Shown here: piece by piece, positions 42,420 to 51,041 of the stretch | How the letters are laid out: every line of letters starts with the position of its first letter | Numbering within the stretch: the first letter of the stretch is position 1 | Assembly (NCBI GenBank): GCA_016719055.1 | Contig: JADKAW010000053.1 | Coordinates: forward strand, 1-58,626 | Direction of reading: 5' to 3' | Origin: Candidatus Rhodoferax mariagerensis | Lineage (GTDB): Bacteria; Pseudomonadota; Gammaproteobacteria; Burkholderiales; Burkholderiaceae_C | DNA length: 58,626 nucleotides | Made by a program: the position numbers and the translations under genes | The notes under the pieces: generated by a model | Told to the model about the DNA's origin: nothing | Database searches by the model: none | The model's input: the letters and a program-made list of their open reading frames with translations, nothing else

Positions 42420-43270
42420 TGGTTGAGCGCCGCCCGTGGTTGACATTTTTGTCGCACGCCGTGCTGATTCTGGGTGTGCTGGTGGTGGCATTTCCGCTCT
42501 ACCTGACCTTTGTGGCGTCCACCCAGACCTCGCAGGCCATTGTGCAGTCGCCCATGCCGCTGCTGCCCGGCGGGCATTTTCTGGAAAACTACAGCGCGGC
42601 CTGGAATGGCACCGGCGGTGGCTCGGGCTCCAAAGCGCCGGTGGGTCAGATGATGATGGTCAGCCTGATCTCGGCGCTGGTCATCTCTTTGGGCAAGATT
42701 GCCATTTCGCTGTTGTCGGCCTTTGCCATTGTGTATTTCCGGTTTCCGTTTCGGATGTTTTTCTTCTGGGCGATTTTTATCACCCTGATGCTGCCGGTGG
42801 AGGTGCGTATTGGCCCGACCTACAAGGTGGTGTCTGATCTGGGCATGCTTAACACCTATGCCGGGCTGACGATTCCGCTGATTGCCTCGGCCACCGCGAC
42901 TTTTTTGTTTCGGCAGTTTTTTTTGACCGTACCTGAAGAACTGGTGGAGGCTGCCCGCATCGATGGTGCCGGGCCGATGCGGTTCTTTTGGGATGTGCTG
43001 GTGCCGTTGTCCAAAACCTCGATTGCCGCGCTGTTTGTGATCCAGTTCATTTACGGCTGGAACCAGTACCTGTGGCCGCTGCTGGTGACCACCAGCGAGG
43101 ACATGTACCCGGTGGTGATTGGTATCAAGCGCATGATTTCCGGGGGCGACTCTGAAATGCAGTGGAACATCGTCATGGCCACCGCCGTGCTGGCCATGTT
43201 GCCGCCAGCGCTGGTGGTGATGTTGATGCAGAAGTGGTTTGTGAAAGGGCTGGTGGATACTGAAAAATAA
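42419..43270 (+). CDS. ugpE: sn-glycerol-3-phosphate ABC transporter permease UgpE
   Basis: 283 aa with six membrane segments and the EAA loop ELVEAARIDGAGPMRFFWDV, partner permease of UgpA. The one-base overlap with ugpA (TGATG) implies coupled translation. C-terminal KWFVKGLVDTEK is typical of UgpE. After it the operon is interrupted by a 150-bp gap with a strong hairpin before ugpC. Confidence 0.95.
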   Translation: MVERRPWLTFLSHAVLILGVLVVAFPLYLTFVASTQTSQAIVQSPMPLLPGGHFLENYSAAWNGTGGGSGSKAPVGQMMMVSLISALVISLGKIAISLLSAFAIVYFRFPFRMFFFWAIFITLMLPVEVRIGPTYKVVSDLGMLNTYAGLTIPLIASATATFLFRQFFLTVPEELVEAARIDGAGPMRFFWDVLVPLSKTSIAALFVIQFIYGWNQYLWPLLVTTSEDMYPVVIGIKRMISGGDSEMQWNIVMATAVLAMLPPALVVMLMQKWFVKGLVDTEK

Positions 43271-43279
43271 CATGTTTGC

Positions 43280-43323
43280 GGGACAGATCGACATACCTGC
43301 GAAGCAGCATGTCGCTCTGTCCC
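43280..43323 (+). promoter_or_regulatory. long intercistronic hairpin between ugpE and ugpC
   Basis: Arms 43280-43294 and 43309-43323 pair over 15 positions with one mismatch; inside, CTGC/GCAG closes a GAA loop, so almost all 44 nt are paired. No T run follows, so it is more likely an mRNA-stability or processing hairpin than a terminator. It could lower ATPase relative to permease expression, or mark a repeat unit. Confidence 0.6.
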
Positions 43324-43420
43324 CAACTGAAGGTTGTTTCATCCGAGCGTTTGCCCGCGCACAACGCCCGGCCGGGGCGCCCTGCTCACACTTGTTCGAC
43401 GACTTACAGACAATTGCCCT

Positions 43421-44449
43421 ATGGCTTCCATCCAACTCAACAAGGTCATCAAGCGCTACGGCGCTGGCAAAACAGCCAACCAGGTCATTCACGGGGTGGA
43501 TGCCGACATTTACGACGGTGAATTTGTCGTCATCGTCGGGCCTTCTGGCTGCGGTAAGTCGACGCTGTTACGCATGGTTGCCGGTCTTGAAGAGATCACC
43601 GAAGGTGAAATCTCAATTGGCAACCGGGTGGTCAACAACCTCGAACCTTCCGAGCGCGACATCGCCATGGTGTTTCAGAACTACGCGCTGTACCCACACA
43701 TGAGCGTGTTTGACAACATGGCCTATGGCCTGAAAATTGCCAAAGTACCCACCGATGAGATTCGGACGCGGGTTGACAAGGCGGCCAAAATTCTGGAAAT
43801 TGGTCCGTTTCTGACGCGCAAGCCGCGCGAACTCTCGGGCGGGCAACGCCAGCGCGTGGCCATGGGGCGCGCCATCGTGCGCCAGCCGCAGGTGTTTTTG
43901 TTTGATGAGCCGCTGTCCAATCTGGATGCCAAGCTGCGCGCCCAGACCCGCCTTGAAATCCAGAAATTGCACCGCGAACTCGGCATTACCTCGCTGTTTG
44001 TCACGCACGACCAGGTCGAGGCCATGACCCTGGCGCAGCGCATGATGGTGATGAATGCCGGCGTGATGGAGCAGTTTGGCACGCCTGAAGAGGTCTATAA
44101 CCGCCCTGCCACCACCTTTGTAGCGGGTTTCATGGGCTCGCCGCCGATGAACCTGCTGAAAAACGCGCCCGATGCCCCACCCAACACCATTGTGGGCGTG
44201 CGGCCCGAGCATCTTGACATCACACCCACGGGCTGGGGCCTGCGCGTGGAGGCTGTTGAAATGCTGGGCGCTGAGCGCCTGACTTATGGCCGCTGGACGC
44301 ATGGCAACGCGGACGAGATGGTCATCATCCGCACCGAAGAATCCAATGTGGCGGCGGTGGTGGGCAGCACCATTTGCGTCACACCCCGTCCCCATCGCAT
44401 TCACCACTTTGATGCGACCACCCAAAAACGCAAGGAACTCGCTCAATGA
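43421..44449 (+). CDS. ugpC: sn-glycerol-3-phosphate ABC transporter ATP-binding protein
   Basis: 342 aa. Walker A GPSGCGKST, signature LSGGQRQRVAMGRAI, Walker B VFLFDEPLSNLD, switch His in FVTHDQVEAM, and a C-terminal TOBE domain (GVRPEHLDITPTGWGLRVEA). Start taken as ATG 43421 (MASIQLNKVIKRYGAGK); the frame is open to 43334 but the extension is not family-like and overlaps the intergenic hairpin zone. Energises glycerol-3-phosphate uptake through UgpAE. Stop overlaps ugpQ by 4 bases. Confidence 0.95.
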   Translation: MASIQLNKVIKRYGAGKTANQVIHGVDADIYDGEFVVIVGPSGCGKSTLLRMVAGLEEITEGEISIGNRVVNNLEPSERDIAMVFQNYALYPHMSVFDNMAYGLKIAKVPTDEIRTRVDKAAKILEIGPFLTRKPRELSGGQRQRVAMGRAIVRQPQVFLFDEPLSNLDAKLRAQTRLEIQKLHRELGITSLFVTHDQVEAMTLAQRMMVMNAGVMEQFGTPEEVYNRPATTFVAGFMGSPPMNLLKNAPDAPPNTIVGVRPEHLDITPTGWGLRVEAVEMLGAERLTYGRWTHGNADEMVIIRTEESNVAAVVGSTICVTPRPHRIHHFDATTQKRKELAQ

Positions 44450-45228
44450 CCACGGCATGCCTTCGAACCCACGCCTGGCCCTACCCGCGCTGGATTGCGC
44501 ACCGTGGGGCTGGCAAACTAGCCCCGGAAAACACGTTGGCCGCCTTTCGCACTGGTGCCGCGCATGGCTACCGCATGTTTGAATGCGACGTCAAACTCAG
44601 CCTGGACGGCGTGCCGTTTTTGCTGCACGACGCCACTTTGCAACGCACCACCAACGCTAACGATGCGCTGGACCCCGACCTGAGCGATGTAGCCGGCGAA
44701 CACCCCTGGGGCACGCTGGTGCTGCTGGATGCCGGAAGCTGGCATTCACGCGCCTTTGCAGGTGAGCCGCTGCCGACTTTTGAGGCGATTGCGCGTTATT
44801 GCCTGCATAACCACTACTTTTTGAACATTGAGATCAAACCCACGCAGGGCACCGAATTGGAGACCGGTCGGGCGGTGGCGACACACGCAGCGCGCTTGTG
44901 GCAGGGTGCACCGGTGCCGCCGTTGCTGACTTCGTTTGACGTGCCCGCCCTTGAAGGCGCCCTGCAAGCCAGGCCTGAATTGCCACGTGGCCTGCTGCTA
45001 GAAACCTTGTCACCCGGCTGGCTAGAAACCGCCGTACGACTGGGCTGCGTGGCCGTGGTGTGTGACCATGTGTTGTGGGACAGCGCCAGCGTGACCCAGG
45101 CCAAAACCGCCGGTTTGCGCACCCTGAGTTACACCGTCAATGACGAAGCAGCAGCCCAGCGGCTACTCGACCTACAAACCGACGGCATCATCACCGACCG
45201 GGTGGACCTGTTTGCGCCAGCCAGCTAA
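44446..45228 (+). CDS. ugpQ: glycerophosphodiester phosphodiesterase
   Basis: 260 aa cytoplasmic GDPD. Catalytic motifs: AHRGAGKLAPENTLAAFRTG, FECDVKLSLDGVPFLLHD, NIEIKPTQG and the C-terminal DGIITDRVDLF. It hydrolyses imported glycerophosphodiesters to glycerol-3-phosphate and an alcohol. The ATGA overlap with ugpC shows it is the last gene of the ugp operon. Confidence 0.94.
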   Translation: MTTACLRTHAWPYPRWIAHRGAGKLAPENTLAAFRTGAAHGYRMFECDVKLSLDGVPFLLHDATLQRTTNANDALDPDLSDVAGEHPWGTLVLLDAGSWHSRAFAGEPLPTFEAIARYCLHNHYFLNIEIKPTQGTELETGRAVATHAARLWQGAPVPPLLTSFDVPALEGALQARPELPRGLLLETLSPGWLETAVRLGCVAVVCDHVLWDSASVTQAKTAGLRTLSYTVNDEAAAQRLLDLQTDGIITDRVDLFAPAS

Positions 45229-45243
45229 GCGCTGCCGGGCAGG

Positions 45244-45522
45244 TCAGCGGCGTTGCAGCCACCACTGGGTGCTGGCCGCCATGACCACCAGGCCCAGGTA
45301 GGTGAGCATCTTGCCATCGCGCCCAAACAGCACCAAACCGGCGATCAGCACCCCGCAACACACTACAAAATTGATAGCTACTTGCGCAGACAGCGTATGG
45401 GCTGCAGGCCTTTTTTTCCTAAATACCCTGGCCAGCAAGGGTACCAGCAAGGCCAGCCAAAGCGCGGGGGCCAAAAAATTGATGGCATGGTTGAGCAGTG
45501 CCAGAGCACCCATTAAAAACAA
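45244..45522 (-). CDS. small hypothetical membrane protein
   Basis: 92 aa with three hydrophobic segments (ALALLNHAINFLAPALWLAL, VAINFVVCCGVLIAGLVLF, YLGLVVMAASTQWWL). No functional family known to me. Convergent with ugpQ and divergent from hemA. The middle of the gene coincides with a Comamonadaceae-type dispersed repeat (see 45361-45421), which appears to be translated as part of the protein. Confidence 0.65.
   Translation of the reverse strand: MFLMGALALLNHAINFLAPALWLALLVPLLARVFRKKRPAAHTLSAQVAINFVVCCGVLIAGLVLFGRDGKMLTYLGLVVMAASTQWWLQRR
45361..45421. repeat. dispersed Comamonadaceae-type repeat inside a coding sequence
   Basis: The stretch ACAAAATTGATAGCTACTTG followed by CGCAGACAGCGTATGGGCTG and CAGGCCTTTTTTT resembles a ~60-bp element I recall as frequent between genes in Comamonadaceae. 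Here it falls inside the small membrane protein gene. Recognition is from memory and should be checked by search. Confidence 0.4.
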
Positions 45523-45584
45523 GCCTGTCGTGAGAAATAATGATTTGGATCAAAGCGCATGGGCGCTGATTTTATAATTCAGTC

Positions 45585-46843
45585 ATGGCAGTCTGGGCAT
45601 TAGGTATCAATCACACGACCGCACCGCTCGATCTGCGTGCTCGGTTTGCGTTCGCCATGGACCAGATTGAGCCTACCTTGCACGCCCTGCGCGGTGCCCT
45701 GACGCGCCAGCCCGAAGCGGCGCTGATCTCCACCTGCAACCGCACCGAAATCTATTGCGCCTGTGAGCAGCCCCAGTTGCAGCACACGCTGGACTGGCTG
45801 GCGCACAGCGGCGGCGTGTCACCCGAGTTGCTGCGCGCCCACTCTTACACCCTGCAGGATGGCCCAGCCGCCCGCCATGCCTTTCGGGTGGCCAGTGGGC
45901 TGGATTCAATGGTGCTGGGTGAGCCCCAAATTTTGGGCCAGATCAAGGATGCCGTGCGCGCTGCCGAGGCCGCTGGCAGCCTGGGGAGCACGCTAAGCCA
46001 GCTTTTTCAGCGCTCGTTTGCCGTGGCCAAAGAGGTGCGCACATCCACCGAGATAGGTGCGCACTCCATCAGCATGGCTGCCGCAGCGGTGCGGCTGGCC
46101 GGCCAGCTGTTTGAAGACCTGGGCCAGGTCAAGGTGCTGTTTGTGGGCGCTGGCGAGATGATTGACCTGTGCGCCACCCACTTTGCGGCAAAAAACCCAA
46201 AAGCATGGCCATTGCCAACCGCACCCTGGCGCGTGGTGAAGAACTGGCCTGCAAATTTGGCGCCGAGGTGATGCGCCTGGGCGAGTTGCCTGACCGCCTG
46301 CACGAGTTTGACGCGGTGATCAGTTGCACCGCCAGCACGCTGCCCATCATTGGTCTGGGGTCAGTAGAGCGGGCCCTGAAGCGCCGCCGCCGCCGCCCGA
46401 TGTTCATGGTGGACCTGGCCGTGCCGCGCGACATCGAAATAGAGGTCAAAGCGCTCGAAGACATTTACCTGTACACCGTCGATGACCTGGCCAGCGTGGT
46501 GCAAACCGCCCAGGCCAACCGCCAGGCCGCCGTGGCGCAGGCTGAAGCCATTGTGGACGCCGGGGTACAAAACTTTTTGCACTGGCTGGAGCAGCGCAAC
46601 AGCGTGCCGCTGATTCAGCAGCTTAACGCCCAGGCGGATGAGTGGCGCGCCCTTGAAATCGCCCGCGCCCGCAAGCTGCTGGCCAAGGGCGAGGATGTTG
46701 AAGCTGTGATGGAAGCCTTGTCGCGTGGGCTGACCCAAAAGATGTTGCATGGTGCGTTGGCTGAATTGCGCGCTGGCGATGCCGCCGCGCGTGAACGTGC
46801 CAGCACCGCGGTGCAACATTTCTTTTTGCGCAAAGAGCGTTAG
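45585..46843 (+). CDS. hemA: glutamyl-tRNA reductase, one-base frameshift as written
   Basis: HemA reduces glutamyl-tRNA to glutamate-1-semialdehyde, the first committed step of haem synthesis in this group. The N-terminal part MAVWALGINHTTAPLDLRAR with catalytic Cys51 (STCNRTEIYC) and the NADPH motif VLFVGAGEMIDLCATHF is in frame 45585-46271; from AIANRTLARGEELACKFGAE on, the frame is that of 46169-46843. One A is missing in the run AAAAAACCCAAAA at 46191-46203; restoring it gives a full-length ~420-aa enzyme. Because hemA should be essential, a sequence error is more likely than a real break. It heads hemA-prfA-prmC-(slyX)-grxD. Confidence 0.9.
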
Positions 46844-46909
46844 CTGGGCTGATCTGCTTCTGTTGCCTCGTTGTCGTTGCGCGTTTCCCCCCTGTTGTCG
46901 TGGCCCGCA

Positions 46910-46998
46910 GAATTGGGGTCAGAGCCCAATTCGGAGATGTACTGCTAGCGATACTTGCCGCGATGAGCCGAATTGGGATCCGACCCCTGGACTTGGGG
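46910..46998. repeat. REP-like repeat pair before prfA
   Basis: GAATTGGG and CCCAATTC (46910-46917 / 46925-46932) form a perfect 8-bp hairpin with a GTCAGAG loop. A related half, CGAATTGGGATCCGACCCC, follows at ~46969-46987. The GAATTGGGGTCAGAG type resembles REP sequences mobilised by RAYT transposases. No RAYT gene is seen in the window. Confidence 0.4.
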
Positions 46999-47139
46999 TT
47001 TCGCCAAATCCGCTACCGACAGCGCTCCATCCGCCCCCCTAGCTGTAAATCGCCGAGATCTGTCTCCAAAACCCATGATCCGATGTTGTTTTGAATTGCT
47101 GCTTACCCATCTTCAATTGCCTGTTCGCCAAAGTTACCC

Positions 47140-48234
47140 ATGAAACCCTTTCTCCGCCAACAACTTGCCCGCTACGCCGACCGCCTGGGTGAACTCGAAT
47201 TTTTGCTGTCACGCCAGGACATCATGAGCGACATGGAGCAGTTTCTGAAGCTGTCGCGTGAACACACCGACGTGGCCGCCGTGGCGGGTCGTTGGGCACG
47301 CTTTCAGCAGCGGGAGGCCGACATCACTGCTGCCACCGAACTGCTCAACGACGCAGCAGATGACGCCGACATGGCCCAGATGGCGCAAGAAGAACTGGAC
47401 GCCGCCAACGCCGAGCTGCAACAGTTGGAGGCCGAGCTGCAGCGCATGCTGCTGCCCAAAGACCCTGATGACGCGCGCCCGGCGTTTGTTGAAATCCGCG
47501 CTGGAACAGGCGGCGATGAGTCGGCCCTGTTTGCTGCCGACCTGGCACGCATGTACCTGCGCTACTGCGACCGCAAGGGCTGGAAACACGAGATCATCAG
47601 CGAATCGGCCAGCGAGCTGGGTGGCTACAAAGAGCTGGTGCTGCGCATTGAGGGAGAACAGGTGTACGGCGCGCTCAAGTTCGAGTCCGGCGGCCACCGC
47701 GTGCAGCGTGTGCCCGTCACCGAAACCCAGGGCCGCATCCACACCAGCGCCTGCACCATCGCCGTGATGGCCGAGCCCGACGAAGCCGAGGCGATCAAAA
47801 TCAACCCAAGCGACCTGCGCATTGACACCTACCGCGCCAGCGGTGCTGGCGGCCAGCACATCAACAAAACGGATTCGGCGGTGCGTATTACTCACCTGCC
47901 CACCGGCATCGTGGCCGAATGCCAGGACGGGCGCAGCCAGCACAGCAACAAAGCGCAGGCACTCAAGGTGCTGACCGCCCGCATTCAGGAAAAAGACCGC
48001 AGCGAGCGTGCCGCCAAAGAGTCGGCCGAGCGCAAAAGCCTGGTCGGCAGCGGCGACCGCAGCGACCGCATCCGCACCTACAACTTTCCACAAGGCCGCC
48101 TGACCGACCACCGCATCAACCTCACGCTGTACAAGCTGCTGACCATCATGGAAGGTGATCTGGACGACGTGGTCCACGCCCTTCAAGCCCACGAGGCCGC
48201 CACGCAGCTGGCTGCGCTGGAGCTCAACTCGTGA
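47140..48234 (+). CDS. prfA: peptide chain release factor 1
   Basis: 364 aa. RF1 reads UAA/UAG stops and triggers peptide release. The GGQ loop lies in YRASGAGGQHINKTDSAVRI, the peptide anticodon region around RVPVTETQGRIHTSACTIAV. N-terminal domain MKPFLRQQLARYADRLGELE. Full length. The Gln of GGQ is methylated by PrmC, encoded next. Confidence 0.96.
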   Translation: MKPFLRQQLARYADRLGELEFLLSRQDIMSDMEQFLKLSREHTDVAAVAGRWARFQQREADITAATELLNDAADDADMAQMAQEELDAANAELQQLEAELQRMLLPKDPDDARPAFVEIRAGTGGDESALFAADLARMYLRYCDRKGWKHEIISESASELGGYKELVLRIEGEQVYGALKFESGGHRVQRVPVTETQGRIHTSACTIAVMAEPDEAEAIKINPSDLRIDTYRASGAGGQHINKTDSAVRITHLPTGIVAECQDGRSQHSNKAQALKVLTARIQEKDRSERAAKESAERKSLVGSGDRSDRIRTYNFPQGRLTDHRINLTLYKLLTIMEGDLDDVVHALQAHEAATQLAALELNS

Positions 48235-48239
48235 TGTTC

Positions 48240-48300
48240 TTATGCATCAAAATGGCCTCTATCCCTTATGCAATATGCGCTGACAGCTCTGTTTTTTAAA
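48240..48300. repeat. second dispersed Comamonadaceae-type repeat
   Basis: The prfA-prmC gap holds GCATCAAAATGGCCTCTATC then CCTTATGCAATATGCGCTGA and CAGCTCTG, similar in layout and in reverse orientation to 45361-45421. It is probably another copy of the same family. Recognised from memory. Confidence 0.35.
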
Positions 48301-48304
48301 GCAA

Positions 48305-49513
48305 ATGACCATCCTCTTGAGCGCCAATCAGACCTTGGCCAACAACCTGACCGCGCTGCAAGCCAGCGGCCTGGACCGGCTGGACGCGCAACTGCTGCTA
48401 CTGCATGTGCTGGGCAAAAGTGATGCGCAGCGCGGCTGGCTGCTGGCGCACGACACCGACCTGCTCCCCGCCGGTTGTGCGGAAGCGCTCAGTACCCTGG
48501 CGCATCGCCGCCTGGCGGGCGAACCATTGGCTTACCTGACCGGCAGCAAGTCGTTTTACGGCCTGAACCTGCAAGTCAACGCCGACGTGCTGGTGCCAAG
48601 GTCTGACACCGAAACGCTGGTGGACTGGGCGCTGGAGGTCTTGTCCAAAATGTCGCGTCATCAACTCAAACCTGCGCCGCCACCCTGCCCGGCTGGCACC
48701 GCCGCCGATACCAGCCCCGCCCCAGAAGCCAAACAGGTTGATGTGCTGGATCTGGGCACCGGCAGCGGTGCCATCGCATTGGCCATCAAGGCGACCCGCC
48801 CCGACCTTCAGGTGTGGGCCACCGACCTGAGCGCGGCAGCGCTAGCTGTGGCACAAGCCAATGCACAACACCTGCAGTTGGATGTGCAGTTCAGCCAGGG
48901 TGCCTGGTTTGCCGCCCTGCCCGCCCCGGCCCACGGCGGCACACAACAGTTCGCTGTCATCGTGTCGAACCCGCCCTATATCGCAGACCAGGATGAACAT
49001 CTGGACGCCCTCAACTTTGAGCCACCACAGGCCCTGACCAGCGGTATCGATGGGCTGGACGACTTGTGCCAGATCACTGCCAACGCCAAGCCGCACCTCA
49101 AACCTGGCGGCTGGCTGCTGCTGGAACATGGCTATAACCAAGCCGAAGCGGTGCGTGAACTGTTGACAAGCCAAGGGTTTGACCAGGTACAGTCCCGCTA
49201 CGACCTGGCCGGTATCGAACGCTGCAGCGGCGGCCAAAAGCCGCTACGACAGTGCCATAGCCCCACCCATTGTTTGCACGATCCGCCACACCCCATGAAC
49301 CCGACCATTGACATTGACGAGCGCCTGACCAATCTGGAGATCAAGGCTAGCTTTACTGAAGACTTGCTCGACAAGCTGGATGAGATCATCATCCGCCAGC
49401 AAGACCAGATCGACCGACTGACCCGTGAAGTGCTGCGCCTGAGCCAGCCAGCGCCCAACCAGGACAACGCCCCGCCCAGAAACCCGCGTGATGAATTGCC
49501 GCCGCACTATTAG
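48305..49513 (+). CDS. prmC: release factor glutamine methyltransferase PrmC fused in frame to SlyX
   Basis: 402 aa in two parts. Residues 1-~315 are PrmC, which methylates the GGQ glutamine of RF1/RF2: SAM motif DLGTGSGAIALA (149-160) and catalytic NPPY (222-225), ending YDLAGIERCSGGQKP where PrmC normally stops. The frame continues through a short linker into residues 331-402, MNPTIDIDERLTNLEIKASF ... RDELPPHY, a complete SlyX-family coiled coil with its typical PPHY end. The internal ATG is at 49295, without an obvious ribosome site. Either a real fusion or a lost stop by a one-base error between 49240 and 49290. Confidence 0.9.
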   Translation: MTILLSANQTLANNLTALQASGLDRLDAQLLLLHVLGKSDAQRGWLLAHDTDLLPAGCAEALSTLAHRRLAGEPLAYLTGSKSFYGLNLQVNADVLVPRSDTETLVDWALEVLSKMSRHQLKPAPPPCPAGTAADTSPAPEAKQVDVLDLGTGSGAIALAIKATRPDLQVWATDLSAAALAVAQANAQHLQLDVQFSQGAWFAALPAPAHGGTQQFAVIVSNPPYIADQDEHLDALNFEPPQALTSGIDGLDDLCQITANAKPHLKPGGWLLLEHGYNQAEAVRELLTSQGFDQVQSRYDLAGIERCSGGQKPLRQCHSPTHCLHDPPHPMNPTIDIDERLTNLEIKASFTEDLLDKLDEIIIRQQDQIDRLTREVLRLSQPAPNQDNAPPRNPRDELPPHY

Positions 49514-49699
49514 GTAACCCTTGACCATCACAACGTCGTCCCGTCCCGTCTGGCGCAGATTTGGTCGTATGACGCGCCGCCAATAGCCGCTGTGCAGCGC
49601 AAGCGGGTATTGACGACCGGCAGCTATACGGCAGTCCAGTTTTAACCATCGCAGCTAACCTCAAGGGTCCCCCGCATCAAGATCGCCTCCATGTCAAAA

Positions 49700-49715
49700 G
49701 TAACACATGTGTTAC
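49700..49715. promoter_or_regulatory. 16-bp perfect palindrome, toxin-antitoxin operator
   Basis: GTAACACATGTGTTAC lies 8 bp upstream of the toxin-antitoxin start. A perfect dyad at this place is what HigA/RelB-type antitoxins bind to autoregulate. Confidence 0.7.
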
Positions 49716-49723
49716 CATAACGT

Positions 49724-50404
49724 ATGACAATCAAAGTCGAAGAGTACATCCGTGAGGATGCATCCAACCCTTACAAGCAATGGTTTGACAGCCTGTCAGC
49801 GCAGGCTGCCGCCAAGGTGACCGTTGCCAAACTTCGAATGGCATTGGGCAATACGTCCAGCATCAAGTGGTTTGACGGCATGGGCGAATGCGTCATCGAC
49901 TGGGGTCCAGGTTATCGGATTTACCTCGCCAAGGATGGCGACACGCTGATCGTCCTGTTCGGTGGCGGCACCAAAGGCGGCCAGCAACGCGATATCGACA
50001 AAGCCAAGGCATTGTTGGTTGAGTACAAAGAACGAAAAAAGGCGATGACCGCCAAACCAGGCAGTAAACACAAGGGGTTACAAATGGCATTGACCAGAAA
50101 TTTCAAAGAAACCGTCATCGAGCATGTTCAAAGTGACGCGTCATTTGCGCAAGCGCTGCTTGATGAGGCTGCGACACTATTTCTCAATGGTGAGCCAGAA
50201 ACTGCCCGACTAATTTTGCGTGACCTGGTGAACGCCACCATCGGTTTCGAGCAACTCGCAACGCTAACCGCCAAGCCAAGCAAGAGTTTGCACCGAATGT
50301 TGTCGCCATCGGGCAATCCCAGTATGGACAATCTGGCGGCCATTTTTCGAGCAGTGCGCGAACGGCTACAGGTAAGCCTGTCTGCGCACTCGGTCGCGGC
50401 TTAA
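49724..50404 (+). CDS. RelE/HigB-like toxin fused in frame to HigA-like antitoxin
   Basis: 226 aa. Residues 1-~108 are a type II toxin of the RelE/HigB addiction-killer family (VEEYIREDASNPYKQWFDSL, YRIYLAKDGDTLIVLFGGG, QQRDIDKAKALLVEYKERK). Residues 121-226 are its usual antitoxin (MALTRNFKETVIEHVQSDAS, then LRDLVNATIGFEQLATLTAK with HTH, SLHRMLSPSGNPSMDNLAA). These are normally two genes. Here no stop separates them. An AAGGGG site at ~50071-50076 precedes the internal ATG 50084, so free antitoxin could still be made. A perfect 16-bp operator lies upstream. Confidence 0.82.
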   Translation: MTIKVEEYIREDASNPYKQWFDSLSAQAAAKVTVAKLRMALGNTSSIKWFDGMGECVIDWGPGYRIYLAKDGDTLIVLFGGGTKGGQQRDIDKAKALLVEYKERKKAMTAKPGSKHKGLQMALTRNFKETVIEHVQSDASFAQALLDEAATLFLNGEPETARLILRDLVNATIGFEQLATLTAKPSKSLHRMLSPSGNPSMDNLAAIFRAVRERLQVSLSAHSVAA

Positions 50405-50417
50405 AGCTGCTGGTTAA

Positions 50418-51041
50418 TCAAATCTCGGTCTGCTCCGCCATTTCCAACGCGTCATCAACCTCAATGCCCAGGTAGCGCACGGTGCTCTCCAATTTGGTGT
50501 GACCAAGAAGCAACTGCACGGCACGCAAGTTTTTTGTGCGCCGGTAGATTAAATAAGCCTTGGTTCGCCGCATCGAATGGGTGCCATATTCGGACGGATT
50601 TAGCCCAATCTCAGTGACCCAAGAGTCCACGATACGTGCGTATTGGCGGGTTCCGATGTGAGGTGAGTCATGGATGCGACTGGGGAACAAGTAGTCGTCC
50701 TGCCCAAGTTTGGCCTCCTTAATCCACTCGCTGACTGCATCGCGGGTCGGTTGGGTAATCTCGAACTGGACAGGTCGTGAGGTTTTTTGCTGCATCACGG
50801 TGGCACGGGGCGAAACATGTTCGCCATGGCAAATGTCGCACACACGCATCTTGACCAAGTCGCAGGCTCGCAGCTTGCTGTCGAGACCCAAGTCGAACAT
50901 GGCAAGTTCACGAACGCGGTGTTGAAGCTGGAGTCTGACCCGAATCGCCCAAATCTCTTTCAATTTGAACGGAGATTTTTGCCCGACGATCACACCCTTG
51001 TTCCAAGGTGCGTGCTGAACGTGTTCAGATGACTTTTCCAT
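50418..51041 (-). CDS. short tyrosine-type recombinase
   Basis: 207 aa from MEKSSEHVQHAPWNKGVIVG. It is essentially a catalytic domain: Arg in LDSKLRACDLVKMR, H-S-M-R in GTHSMRRTKAYLIY, His in LLLGHTKLESTV and Tyr in VRYLGIEV. The N-terminal core-binding domain of integrases is lacking or minimal, which is characteristic of a family of ~200-aa integrases found in accessory regions. The frame is open upstream to 51257 but without family similarity. It may mobilise the neighbouring toxin-antitoxin cassettes; no att site recognised. Confidence 0.8.
   Translation of the reverse strand: MEKSSEHVQHAPWNKGVIVGQKSPFKLKEIWAIRVRLQLQHRVRELAMFDLGLDSKLRACDLVKMRVCDICHGEHVSPRATVMQQKTSRPVQFEITQPTRDAVSEWIKEAKLGQDDYLFPSRIHDSPHIGTRQYARIVDSWVTEIGLNPSEYGTHSMRRTKAYLIYRRTKNLRAVQLLLGHTKLESTVRYLGIEVDDALEMAEQTEI

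Noticed and set aside
42413..43492. 359-aa open frame opposite ugpE
   Set aside because: Histidine- and glutamine-rich antisense shadow of ugpE; no ribosome site or family.
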